From: Onchidella celtica
Taxonomy: Eukaryota; Mollusca; Gastropoda; Systellommatophora; Onchidiidae
NCBI GenBank assembly: GCA_963931925.1
Contig: OZ007580.1
Coordinates: 1,468,501-1,532,500, forward strand
Direction: 5' to 3'
DNA: 64,000 nt
Made by a program: the position numbers and the translations under genes. Positions 20,591 to 31,080 of this stretch are shown one piece after another. Position 1 is the first letter of the stretch, and the number at the start of each line of letters is the position of its first letter. The notes beneath the pieces are model-generated. The model was not told the origin of the DNA, made no database searches, and worked only from the letters and a program-made list of their open reading frames with translations.

Positions 20591-21194
20591 TGAAAACTTA
20601 GGGTTTGAACGACATAACTGTCTACTAACGTTGCTATGTAATAGTACTTTGGAAAGGGCTATATAGTAAAAAATATATCGTTACTGAAAGTCAAAAAAAA
20701 ATAATTCTAAGAACGTGCATTATCGATGGACAATAGCATATGTATATTTATATGCGACGTTCTGTGATAATATATAATTATTGTAGCACTTAAGAATTAA
20801 AGTGATAAACTTATCTCACACAGACATACTGTAAAGACTGAAATATTGAGCAACTAGCTCATCGCTTCATTGAGCGTAATTAATACATTCATAGAACATG
20901 AACGAACAATAGTTAATTAAAGTAATGGTATCCTGGCAGCAGTAGGTCTGGTCGCTCGGTTTGCCATTTCCTCATCTCATTGACCCGCAGACAATTTTTT
21001 TAAATTTAAAGGCGTCAAGGTTGTCTGAAACTCAGGTCATGGTCAGGATGGACGCTAGTGGAAAAAGGAATCACATGGAAATTTTGAGAAAGAATGTCCA
21101 TAATTGGTAGGACAATATAATGTGAAACCATCCACGGTCTCCGAAAAAGGTGAAAAATGCTCAACCTCAATGTTTAACAGACTATTTTAGAGCA
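20591..21194 (-). other. 3' non-coding region of the Gmr1-like element
   Basis: It lies between the pol stop codon and the polypurine tract. Inverted, it is clearly related to 25690-26400 inside the non-autonomous LTR element (shared words AGAACGTGCAT, AACGTTCTG-like blocks, GGCAGCAGTAG, CTCATTGACCCGCAGACAA), which ties the two families together. Confidence 0.65.
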
Positions 21195-22306
21195 CTAAAT
21201 CAAATGGGACAATACATCAGCTTGTAAATTATCCTCCCCAGGTATAGCCCGAATAGTAAATTTGTATTCCTGGAGCGCAAGGCTCCATCTGGTTAGTCGA
21301 GCATTCTTGGCTCTGTTCGACTTAAGAAACAGTAATGGTCGATGATCCGTTTCAATTATAAATTCGGACATTAATAAGTATCGAGAAAATGCATCTACCG
21401 CGTAAACAATTGCGAGGCACTCTCGTTCGACAATCGCATAGCGCGTCTCTCGATCAAGTAATTTCCGGCTTGCATATAAGCACGGTCGCAAGAAACCGTC
21501 ACGCTGTTGGAGTAACACGGCGCCTATTCCTTTATCTGATGCATCCGTTCGGACGATGAATGTCTGGCGTATATCGGGTAAAACAAGCAGGGGGAAAGTA
21601 GAAAATAAATTCTGAATAGTCTGAAGGGCATCAGCGCACTGAGGCGTCCAGACGACTCTATTTGGAACATTTTTCCTCGTTAGATCAGATAACGGGGCTG
21701 AGAGAGAGGAAAAGTTTGGTATAAATTTCCTGTAATAATTCAAAAGTCCCAACAAGCTACGAACTTGCTTTTTAGTTTTAGGGGGTTGCAGTTTCAAAAT
21801 ACTGGATATCTTGCGATCGTCTGGAGTCTGAACCCCGTGGGTTATGGTATGACCTAAAAAGTTTATATGGTGATATCCTAGGAACACTTTACTGGGTCTC
21901 GCGGTAAGGCCAGCTCGGCGAAGCGCGGCGAAAACTTCACGAAGGGCCATTAAGTGGCCAGCCCAATCAGCCTGAAAAATACATATATCATCGAAATATG
22001 ATAGAACGCAGCGCAATTCATTTAGCAAGATGTTCATCATGCGCGCGAAAGTGGCTGGTGCAGTAACCAGTCCAAAAGGCATATATTTCCATTGCATTAA
22101 ACCCAAAGGGGTTTGAAACGCTGTATATTGTTTACTTCCTTCTTCGAGAGGAATCTGCCAATATCCTTTGGATAAGTCTATTTTAGAGAAGATACTTGCA
22201 TTGGACAACCGCGCGAATAAGTCCTCCTGATTGGGAATGGGTTCCGCATCATAGATGGTTATAGCATTGAGCTTTCTATAGTCAATACAAAAACGCACGG
22301 TATCGT
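21195..22306 (-). pseudogene. Gmr1-like pol, reverse transcriptase and RNase H part
   Basis: This minus-strand frame starts inside the RT fingers, immediately next to the LTR element that split the gene, and runs to a stop at 21195. Visible RT blocks in order: FCIDYRKLN, SKIDLSKGYWQIPL, MPFGLVTAPATF and YFDDI (the YxDD catalytic box), then NFLGHTI and LLGLLNYYRKFIP of the connection. RNase H follows: VRTDASDKGIGAVL (first catalytic Asp), ASRKL, RECLAIVYAV and TDHRPL. It ends soon after RNase H with no integrase downstream, consistent with integrase being upstream in this element. No internal stop or frameshift is visible in the fragment. It copies RNA into cDNA in the element's life cycle; separated from its N-terminal part it is not functional. 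Confidence 0.9.
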
Positions 22307-23724
22307 TGTCAGAATCAAATACGGTCAAGGGGAAATAACTTAATTTAATATAACCTAGAGTAAGATATCAAGATTAATTTCCCTTGCCTTGGAGTAAAAT
22401 TTAACTTTTGTGAAAACCCAAAATATCTATTAGAGTGGCCTTAAAGAATTGTCGTCTGCTGTGTCAAATTTTAACTTTTAACTAATTTGCATAGACAAAG
22501 TTAACATCCACGTCTAGAAATCTTCGTGGATTGATAAGAATAAGAAAACATACATATTAGGAAGTAGGAAAGAGTTAAATAAAAACCAGTAGGGCTTAGA
22601 CGAAAGATTAGCGCCCCAGTTTCACTTTCCTAAGGGGATTATATTTCCTCTTGCTTCAACGCGTAGTAAATCGTGCTGCTTGCAGAGCGGGCTGGCGGCA
22701 CTAGTTATTCATTCCATGCCAGACTTCCGTGGGTGATGGTCTCAGCGTCGATTCTGCTTGAATGAATCCATTTATTATGAACAGCATGGCTCGACGAATG
22801 TCTTGTCACTAATCCATGGCTCATTGAATATGACACCGCCTTTATCTACTGTTTCTGGCCTTAGCGCCAGAACAATCGTAAGTAAGATCTGACCGAGGCT
22901 CGTGATGTTTTGACAGTGAATGGGAGGCGAAAGCATGACAGTTATCCAGTAGGAGTATTGATCACTTGGTGCATAGATCTACCCGGAGTGCTTGCTGAAC
23001 ATTGCAAGATGCTAAATAGGCCTACATAGACTAGATCTAGCTGTGAATTCTAGAATTGCAACTCGTACTAATGTGTGAATCATATAGAGTCTAGATGTCT
23101 AATTGTAATTGAATTGTCTGGGTGAGGCTGGGAGTTGCCAGTCCATCCTTGATCTAGATATAGGCCTATCTAGAGTCTATATAATATTTAACTGTGCCGA
23201 CGTCACTTCGACGGGCAAGATCTAGATCTAGACCTGTAACTTTGGATCTGGATATCTAAATAATCTGAGATGACCTTATGTCTCCAGAGACTGGACTCTA
23301 TACTAGTCTAGTATATTGATTGCCATACAATAAGCAGACCAGATTTTAGAGATATATAATTAGTATTTAGATAATTAGCAAGAACAGAAGTTAAATGATT
23401 TTGTAGGAAACCTAGAGCTAGACTTGTAATGACGTATTTATTGATTATGAAATTGATGCTGCTGATATTTATCATTACTACATATTAGATCTCTAGTCGA
23501 AATTGTTAGTAAACTTAACGTAAATAAAATGTGGCCCTGCAGGCCCTGTTGTTGAATTTATCCACTTGTTCCTTAGTAATTGGCATGGGTCTGCAAGTTA
23601 AGAATTAAATTCAATATTACTATTAAAAATGTGCAGTCGAACAACACCCCCAACACACCATTACGATAACAAGGAAATGCATTCATTACAATTGGAGTGC
23701 ACACCCTTCCTTGAATCCGTAACA
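22307..23724 (+). repeat. 5' LTR of the non-autonomous element
   Basis: Direct repeat of 26402-27813. It is rich in TCTAGATC-type words and contains GTGGCCCTGCAGGCCCTG near its end. Confidence 0.92.
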
Positions 23725-26401
23725 CTGGAGAGGGACCCCCTAAAGAACATTTATTATCATAACTTAACAATTAGATAGGGGCACTCTTAAAAAAATTAAG
23801 TTAGTAAGGAGATAGACTCTAGCTATTATTGAGAGAAGAAATAATATAATATAGAATCTAGATCTAATAAAAGTGACACTATTTCTTAACATATATGGAG
23901 AGATTTAGATCTATCTAGATTCTGGTTGGAGATTTGTTAGCTATTTGAGTATTTCATAATGTAACTTTGTAAGATTGTGATTTCAAATCAAGATCTAGAG
24001 ATCTGGAGACATGTCGATGATATAGATAGATCTAGATCTATACATTGTATATTAATATAAAATTTTTGCTTGAATTTCATATGATGTTCTGTCAATCCCA
24101 TTAACCCGATGATCACGGCGAGGGACAACATCCATCAGACATCTATCTACCTGTGACAGAAAACGAGACCTTTGGACTTGGGAATGCGAGCTATGGATTG
24201 AGGAACCCACCATCTAAATTCCTTTAAAAAAAAAAAAGTTAAGTGAACCATCCGAGTGTCGATTTTTGGGGAGGTTGAGGTGTTTTCCTTCCTCATCATT
24301 TTACAGGCTTTTTATCTTTTTGCATGTTCAGTTTAGTTTAGCGGGAGGTTGGATGGGATCGTAGTTTAGCTAATCTTCTTTGCCAATCGGGTGCAGAACG
24401 TGCATCGTTGGCTATAGATAACTCGGGGTGATTTGCTTTACTATGAATAGTTCTGTAGGGATCCATTTATTCGTATAGATTGTGACGTTCTTTGCTTCCT
24501 CCCTTTCTTTAGGAAGATGTCTCTCCTGTCCTTTTTCTTAATACTATCTTGTAAATAAGTTAGGGCTGTAGGGTCTGTTATCGTTCGTCTTGCTTGTTAG
24601 TCTAGCGTCCTGTTCAGTGTATTTTTTTTTATTCCTTATAAAGTTTAAACTATTATATTGATATTGCTATGATTTACAATATATGCCTGAAATATTTCAC
24701 GTGCTAAAACCACGTTGAATTTTAATCTGGATTATTGACATTAAGTGAATTATTAGAACCCGTGCAGTTAATACTGCCAGTTCTGGGTTAGTATGATATA
24801 ACCGATTCGTCTTTAAATTGATGAGCTCCCGAGAGGACAGTGGAAGACTGTTGTATGGGAAGTAATTTATGTGAAGTGAGAGATGAGTGATGTGTGGTGA
24901 ATATTGGTATTATTTTCGGCTGTGCGGCCGCCCGAGGAGCAAAGAGTTTATTGTCTCATGGGACTTGTTCGTATCAGTATTGAGGTAATGTCATTATAAA
25001 AGACACGTGGTATGTTGAGAGAGAGAGAGAGTTGAACCTTCTTACAGGCATTGTAAGGCCTCAGGGCAGTGTAAGGCCGCAGGCAGTGTAAGACGCGGAG
25101 ATGCAGTGTAAGACCTATGGGCAGTGTAAGGCCGCAGGCAGTGTAAGACCGACCGGTAAGAAAGGGAATTTCCGCGTTTTGAGAGTTTTTCCAGTGCTAA
25201 CAGAGAACACTTGATTTGTCGCGTTGAGAGATATAATTTTGACAGTGGTAACAGAGTACACTGATTCGTCGCGTTGAGAGAGTTTTTTTGCAGTGGTAAC
25301 AGAGGACACTGCGTGGTCGCGTTTTAAGTTGTGGAGAAGAGTGGTTTTTTTTTTTATACCGATTATGTCTTAGGCTGTCCGCGTCCCGTGGACCAGCTAA
25401 CATAATACTAAATATGATTATATACCGAGATGACTGTGACACTTGAAGTGTGCATGGCTTGCGTAAAGCGCATTAGATTAACTAGCTATCGCCTCGTGCC
25501 ATCTCATCTATACCGGATTCGATACGGAGATTAAATAAATAAATCATATTGTTATTGAATTGAGAAAGTTCTATACTATTGTTGCATTTGAGGCAGCACC
25601 ACGCGAATTTGGAATGTAAACGTTAAGCTAATTAACTTTTCGTCGTTTTGGTTGTTTCGGCTTCATTATACGGAAATTCGTTGTAAAAAGTAAGACAGAC
25701 CAAAATTTTCATTACTCTATTAAAGAGTCTGTCTTGTATTGAGGTTGGGTGGCGCTTCTCCACCTCATTTCTGGACGGTGGATGGATTCACATTATATTG
25801 TTCACTAATTTATGAACAATTTTTACATTCTTTCTTGTGAATATCCTCTTTCCACCAGCGTCATTCCGGACTGTGACCTGAGCTACTGACAAACCTGACG
25901 CCCTTGTCTGCGGGTCAATGAGATGGAGTCATGGCAAACCAAGCAACCAGAGCTACTGCTGCCATAGGATGCCACAATAATTTACTTAATATTATATTAT
26001 TTGTGAATGTGCATACATGTATCAATATATGTGTTGACATAACAATTATGAGTATGGTTCTTCAGTGAGGCGTGACTGTGTGAATATAGTTATACTTTAA
26101 TTCAAAAGTATTCAGTTAAGTAATCATTATTATTATAAATGTTTATGAGAAGTGTGATTGTATGAAATGAGAATATACGTCATAGATGAGATTCTACAGA
26201 ACGTTGCCATAAATAATTGTGTAATTTTTTATTTGTCCATCCATATGCACGTTCTTGGTTAAATTTTTATCCATCTTAGGGCTTACTTTTATAATTTGGT
26301 ACTTAAGCCCCCAACTCAGTATCAGTGTCATTTTCATGACTGTCGAGCTTCTTCGATCCTATCGTGTAAATTTTTCTTAAAATTTCCACTGGGGTGGGGG
26401 A
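23725..26401 (+). other. Non-coding interior of the non-autonomous LTR element
   Basis: No gag or pol motif is visible. Features seen: a likely primer-binding start CTGGAGAGGG at 23725, five or so GCAGTGTAAGRC repeats at 25065-25150, duplicated GTGGTAACAGAG...CACT and GTCGCGTTGAGAGA words at 25195-25325, a 3' region related (inverted) to 20591-21180, and a polypurine tract CTGGGGTGGGGGA at 26389-26401. Confidence 0.7.
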
Positions 26402-27813
26402 TGTCAGAATCAAATACGGTCAAGGGGAAATAACTTAATTTAATATAACCTAGAGTAAGATATCAAGATTAATTTCCCTTGCCTTGGAGTAAAATTTAAC
26501 TTTTGTGAAAACCCAAAATATCTATTAGAGTGGCCTTAAAGAATTGTCGTCTGCTGTGTCAAATTTTAACTTTTAACTAATTTGCATAGACAAAGTTAAC
26601 ATCCACGTCTAGAAATCTTCGTGGATTGATAAGAATAAGAAAACATACATATTAGGAAGTAGGAAAGAGTTAAATAAAAACCAGTAGGGCTTAGACGAAA
26701 GATTAGCGCCCCAGTTTCACTTTCCTAAGGGGATTATATTTCCTCTTGCTTCAACGCGTAGTAAATCGTGCTGCTTGCAGAGCGGGCTGGCGGCACTAGT
26801 TATTCATTCCATGCCAGACTTCCGTGGGTGATGGTCTCAGCGTCGATTCTGCTTGAATGAATCCATTTATTATGAACAGCATGGCTCGACGAATGTCTTG
26901 TCACTAATCCATGGCTCATTGAATATGACACCGCCTTTATCTACTGTTTCTGGCCTTAGCGCCAGAACAATCGTAAGTAAGATCTGACCGAGGCTCGTGA
27001 TGTTTTGACAGTGAATGGGAGGCGAAAGCATGACAGTTATCCAGTAGGAGTATTGATCACTTGGTGCATAGATCTACCCGGAGTGCTTGCTGAACATTGC
27101 AAGATGCTAAATACATAGACTAGATCTAGCTGTGAATTCTAGAATTGCAACTCGTACTAATGTGTGAATCATATAGAGTCTAGATGTCTAATTGTAATTG
27201 AATTGTCTGGGTGAGGCTGGGAGTTGCCAGTCCATCCTTGATCTAGATATAGGCCTATCTAGAGTCTATATAATATTTAACTATGCCGACGTCACTTCGA
27301 CGGGCAAGATCTAGATCTAGACCTGTAACTTTGGATCTGGATATCTAAATAATCTGAGATGACCTTATGTCTCCAGAGACTGGACTCTATACTAGTCTAG
27401 TATATTGATTGCCATACAATAAGCAGACCAGATTTTAGAGATATATAATTAGTATTTAGATAATTAGCAAGAACAGAAGTTAAATGATTTTGTAGGAAAC
27501 CTAGAGCTAGACTTGTAATGACGTATTTATTGATTATGAAATTGATGCTGCTGATATTTATCATTACTACATATTAGATCTCTAGTCGAAATTGTTAGTA
27601 AACTTAACGTAAATAAAATGTGGCCCTGCAGGCCCTGTTGTTGAATTTATCCACTTGTTCCTTAGTAATTGGCATGGGTCTGCAAGTTAAGAATTAAATT
27701 CAATATTACTATTAAAAATGTGCAGTCGAACAACACCCCCAACACACCATTACGATAACAAGGAAATGCATTCATTACAATTGGAGTGCACACCCTTCCT
27801 TGAATCCGTAACA
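26402..27813 (+). repeat. 3' LTR of the non-autonomous element
   Basis: Direct repeat of 22307-23724, six bases shorter because GGCCTA is missing near 27113. Confidence 0.92.
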
Positions 27814-28167
27814 ATCGTCTTTCTTCTTGACCAGGACAATCGGTGAGCAGTACGGACTAGTTGATCGCTCTCTCACGCCTAGCCGTAGCATGGCACGTAC
27901 TTCTGTAATTATCGTTTCGTGAGCGTGCAGCGGGCGTGGGTACGGTTTAACAAACACCGGTACGTCTGTCTGAAGTCGTATTACATGTTGGACTAAAGAC
28001 GTACAACCCGGCAAATCCGTGAACACCGTGGCAAATTCTTGGAGCAGGTGTGTAAGATCCTGTTTCTGCGACGGCGCAAGCTCATCATTGATATTAACAT
28101 CGTTTATACTCTCGGTGGCCTGTAATATGGGCAACGATTTGTCGATACTCAAAGGATCCTCGTCGTC
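27814..28167 (-). pseudogene. Gmr1-like pol, link and start of reverse transcriptase
   Basis: This short minus-strand piece is caught between the LINE (28168) and the non-autonomous LTR element (27813). It carries LLQEFATVFTDLPGCT and SPYCSPIVLVKKKD, the standard beginning of a Ty3/gypsy reverse transcriptase. Its upstream edge is in frame with the end of the integrase part on the far side of the LINE once the LINE and one target duplication are ignored; its downstream edge is likewise in frame with the RT core. This shows one continuous gag-pol frame existed before the insertions. Confidence 0.88.
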
Positions 28168-31080
28168 ATCATCATCATCATTGCCTTTCTCACCCTGGAT
28201 CAGGGTATAGGCCACCAACAAACACTTTCCATCCCTCTCTATCATGGGCCAGTCTCTTTACATTATTCCAAGTCTTTCCGCTTCGTTGCACATCATTTTC
28301 TCTGGCTCTTCTCCACGTTCCGCGCGGCCTTCCTCTTGATCTCTTGCCCTGGGGATTCCAATCCAATACCTTCTTCGTGATGCTGTTTCCTGGCCTCCTG
28401 AGAGTGTGGCCGATCCATCTCCATCGCCTCCTACCAATTTCCTCTCTGACTGGGCTCTGTCTTGTTCTTTTCCATACAATTTCATTGCTGACCTTGTCTG
28501 TCCATCTGATCTTAAGTAGCTTCCTCAAACATCTGTTGATGAAAACTTGGATTCTCTTTATGCAGGCCTGGGACGCATTCCAAGTCTCACATCCATACAA
28601 CAGGACTGACTTCACGTTCGAGTTGAATATCCTCAGCTTTGTTTTTAGAGATATATCCTTGGTTCTCCAAATCTTGCTTAAGGACGTGAAAGCTGCCTGT
28701 GCCTTTCCAATTCGTGCTTTGACTTCTGCCTCTGTTCCTCCCTTATTGTCAATGGTACTACCAAGATAGCAGAAGGACTCTACATCTTCCAGTGGTTGAT
28801 CTCCTACTCTGACTTGTGCGCTTGGGGGTGCAACAATTTTTAGGACCTTCGACTTCGCAGGATGTATCCTCAATCCAATAGATTCTGAAATTTTGTTTAG
28901 AGCTGTAGTCTTTGCTTGCATCTGGTCGTGTGTGTGCGACAATAGTGCCAAGTCATCTGCAAAATCTAGATCGTCCAGCTGTGTCCATGGGGTCCATTGT
29001 ATGCCATTTCTTCCTCCACTGGTGGTTTCTTTCATAAGCCAATCAATCACCAGGACAAACAGAAATGGGGACAGCAAACAACCCTGCCTAACACCAGTCT
29101 TGATATCAAAGCTGTCAGTAAGCTCGCAATCGTGTACGACTCTGCAACTTGTCCCCTCGTACATGCTCTTGATAAGGTTCACCATCTTCTCTGGGATTCC
29201 ATAATGTCTCAATATTCTCCACAGTGTTTCTCTATCGATGCTATCAAAGGCCTTCTCGTAGTCAAGGAAGTTCACTATCAGTTGGGAGTTCCACTCTAGC
29301 GACTGCTCTACTATGATTCTCAGCGTGGCGATCTGGTCGGTGGTTGATCGATTACTCCTGAAACCAGCTTGCTCCTCACGAAGTTTTGGGTCTGTTGCAT
29401 TCTGTATTCGCTTGAGAATAATCCGGTTGAAAACCTTTCCTGGGATGGAGAGAAGTGTGATTCCTCTGTAGTTACTACAATTGCTGAGGTCCCCTTTTTT
29501 TGGAAGCTTCACGAGGTGTCCTTCCTTCCAGTCCTTTGGAAACTTGCCTCCGATCCAAATCCTCGAGAATAGTGAGTGCAGACCCTCTGCAGCCCCAGCA
29601 GCATCTGCCTTCAGCGCCTCTGGTGGGATCTGATCTGGTCCAGCTGCCTTGCCTCGATTTAACTGCTTTATGGCATCATTAATCTCTGCTTTAGTCGGAG
29701 GGTCGCAACTGATCGGTAAATCATTTCTTGCGGGTAGAATGTCGGGTGGGTTGCTTGGTGGAGGTCTGTTCAAGAGGCTGTTAAAATGTTCTATCCATCT
29801 TTTTGCCTGAGCTTCCTTTCCAAAAATAGCCTTCCTGTTGTAATCCTTGACAGGAACTTCAGGTTTTCCATATTTTCCAGCAAGAGTCTTTGTAGTCTGG
29901 TAGAGGATCCTCATGTGTCCTCCTGTTGCTGCCTTCTCTGCTTTCTCTGCTAACATTCCTATGAACTCCTCTTTGTCTTTTTTAATTGATTTTTTGACCT
30001 CTTTAGCTGATGCTCGGTACTCTTCCTGGTTACCAACTCTTGAGCTTCTTGTACGACTTGCATTTACCTGTTCTTTTAGGTCTCTTCTTATCCTTATCAA
30101 GTCCAGTGATTTTTGACTGATCCATTCCTTGTGTTCCACTTTCTTTTCCCCAAGAACATCCTGGCATGTCGATGTAAATACTCCTTTTACCTTAGCCCAG
30201 TGAGTCTCCAAATCTACTGTCTCTTCGAGGTCAACAAGGGGTTTGAATCTATTCCTCAGTGTCAGCTGGAACTCTTCCTTCTTGTCTCCATCCAGAAGGC
30301 TCACTTGAAACTTTCTCCTCTTTGTTCCTGCTCTGGTACCTTGTTTCTTGAGGCGGAGTTTGAGTCTTGCCAGCAGCATGTGATGGTCAGATCCAACATC
30401 AGCTCCTCTCTGTACTATGACATCCTCCAGTGAGCGTCTGAATCGTCGGGTGATGCAAAAGTGGTCAATCTGGTTTTCAGTTACTCCATCCGGTGAAATC
30501 CAAGTGGCTTTATGGATCCTCTTGTGTGGGAATACTGAACCTCCAATCACATAGCTGTTAAATGCGCAGAAACTTGCAAACCGCTCTCCATTCTCATTCA
30601 TTTGTCCCAAACCATTGCACCCCATAATGTCCTCATACCCTGTATTGTCCTGTCCTATCTTGGCATTGGCGTCTCCCATTATAATGTTCACATCTTTTCT
30701 TGGCAATGTGTCAGCTATTTCCTGAAGCTGGTTGTAGAAATCGTCCTTGTCCTCATCGGTTGCTTCATTTGTTGGGGCGTATATCTGCACAATGTTCATG
30801 TTGATGTTCTTGTTCTTTGTAGTAAATGATGCCAATATAATTCTCCTTCCGTAGGGTTCCCATCCCCTCAGTGACCTCTGGGCGTGCTTGCTCAAAATGA
30901 TCGCTACTCCTTCTGTATGCTTTTTGTCCTCCCTTCCAGAATACAAAATCTTTTCCCCAGAATTAAGTTGTTTCAGTCCGGACTGTATCCAGCGGGTCTC
31001 GCTAACTCCAAGTATGTGCAGTCTGTATCGCCTCATCTCCATTGTAACCTGGGCACTCTTTCCTGCTTCATACATGGAGC
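28168..31080 (-). mobile_element. RTE-type LINE, 5' truncated, inserted between integrase and RT
   Basis: Flanked by the 12-bp duplication ATCCTCGTCGTC (28156-28167 and 31081-31092). Its 3' end is a short (GAT)n tail, typical of RTE elements, directly after a very short 3' UTR. The 5' end starts almost at MYEAGK, where the endonuclease domain of related proteins begins a little earlier, so only a small N-terminal part was lost. The body carries one intact long reading frame. Confidence 0.88.
28190..31075 (-). CDS. RTE-type LINE endonuclease-reverse transcriptase (961 aa, N-terminally truncated)
   Basis: The protein combines an apurinic-type endonuclease (LGVSETRW near residue 25, IYAPTNEA, IIMGDANAKIG near 130, QIDHFCI and GSDHHMLL near 220-230) with a reverse transcriptase (NRGKAAGPDQIPPEALK near 440, NYRGITLLSIPGK, EEQAGFRSNRSTTDQI, FLDYEKAFDSIDR, GVRQGCLLSPFLF, and DDLDFADDLALL with the catalytic FADD). 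After the RT come HPAKSKV, CYLGSTI, LLYGCETW and the C-terminal RRWRWIGHTLRRP with GKRSRGRPRGTWRR, known from RTE and SR2-like proteins. It nicks target DNA and primes cDNA synthesis on it. The frame is fully open. The start may be internal to the original protein because the 5' end is cut. A copy this intact suggests a recent insertion. Confidence 0.9.
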   Translation of the reverse strand: MYEAGKSAQVTMEMRRYRLHILGVSETRWIQSGLKQLNSGEKILYSGREDKKHTEGVAIILSKHAQRSLRGWEPYGRRIILASFTTKNKNINMNIVQIYAPTNEATDEDKDDFYNQLQEIADTLPRKDVNIIMGDANAKIGQDNTGYEDIMGCNGLGQMNENGERFASFCAFNSYVIGGSVFPHKRIHKATWISPDGVTENQIDHFCITRRFRRSLEDVIVQRGADVGSDHHMLLARLKLRLKKQGTRAGTKRRKFQVSLLDGDKKEEFQLTLRNRFKPLVDLEETVDLETHWAKVKGVFTSTCQDVLGEKKVEHKEWISQKSLDLIRIRRDLKEQVNASRTRSSRVGNQEEYRASAKEVKKSIKKDKEEFIGMLAEKAEKAATGGHMRILYQTTKTLAGKYGKPEVPVKDYNRKAIFGKEAQAKRWIEHFNSLLNRPPPSNPPDILPARNDLPISCDPPTKAEINDAIKQLNRGKAAGPDQIPPEALKADAAGAAEGLHSLFSRIWIGGKFPKDWKEGHLVKLPKKGDLSNCSNYRGITLLSIPGKVFNRIILKRIQNATDPKLREEQAGFRSNRSTTDQIATLRIIVEQSLEWNSQLIVNFLDYEKAFDSIDRETLWRILRHYGIPEKMVNLIKSMYEGTSCRVVHDCELTDSFDIKTGVRQGCLLSPFLFVLVIDWLMKETTSGGRNGIQWTPWTQLDDLDFADDLALLSHTHDQMQAKTTALNKISESIGLRIHPAKSKVLKIVAPPSAQVRVGDQPLEDVESFCYLGSTIDNKGGTEAEVKARIGKAQAAFTSLSKIWRTKDISLKTKLRIFNSNVKSVLLYGCETWNASQACIKRIQVFINRCLRKLLKIRWTDKVSNEIVWKRTRQSPVREEIGRRRWRWIGHTLRRPGNSITKKVLDWNPQGKRSRGRPRGTWRRARENDVQRSGKTWNNVKRLAHDREGWKVFVGGLYPDPG

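Larger units (their letters stand above)
22307..27813 (+). mobile_element. Non-autonomous LTR retrotransposon (LARD-like) inserted in the pol gene
   Basis: Two LTRs of 1418 and 1412 bp (22307-23724 and 26402-27813) start TGTCAGAATC and end CCGTAACA; they differ by a 6-bp indel near 23030 and one substitution that I could see. The whole unit is flanked by the 5-bp duplication ATCGT (22302-22306 and 27814-27818), and it sits exactly between two halves of the reverse transcriptase frame. The 2.7-kb interior has no long reading frame. The interior starts with CTGGAGAGGGAC, like the primer-binding region of the host Gmr1-like element, and ends with the same polypurine tract. It is probably mobilised in trans by a Gmr1-like relative. 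Confidence 0.9.

Noticed and set aside
26402..27813. Segmental duplication of 22307-23724
   Set aside because: TG...CA ends, ATCGT target duplication and polypurine tract show the pair are LTRs of one element.
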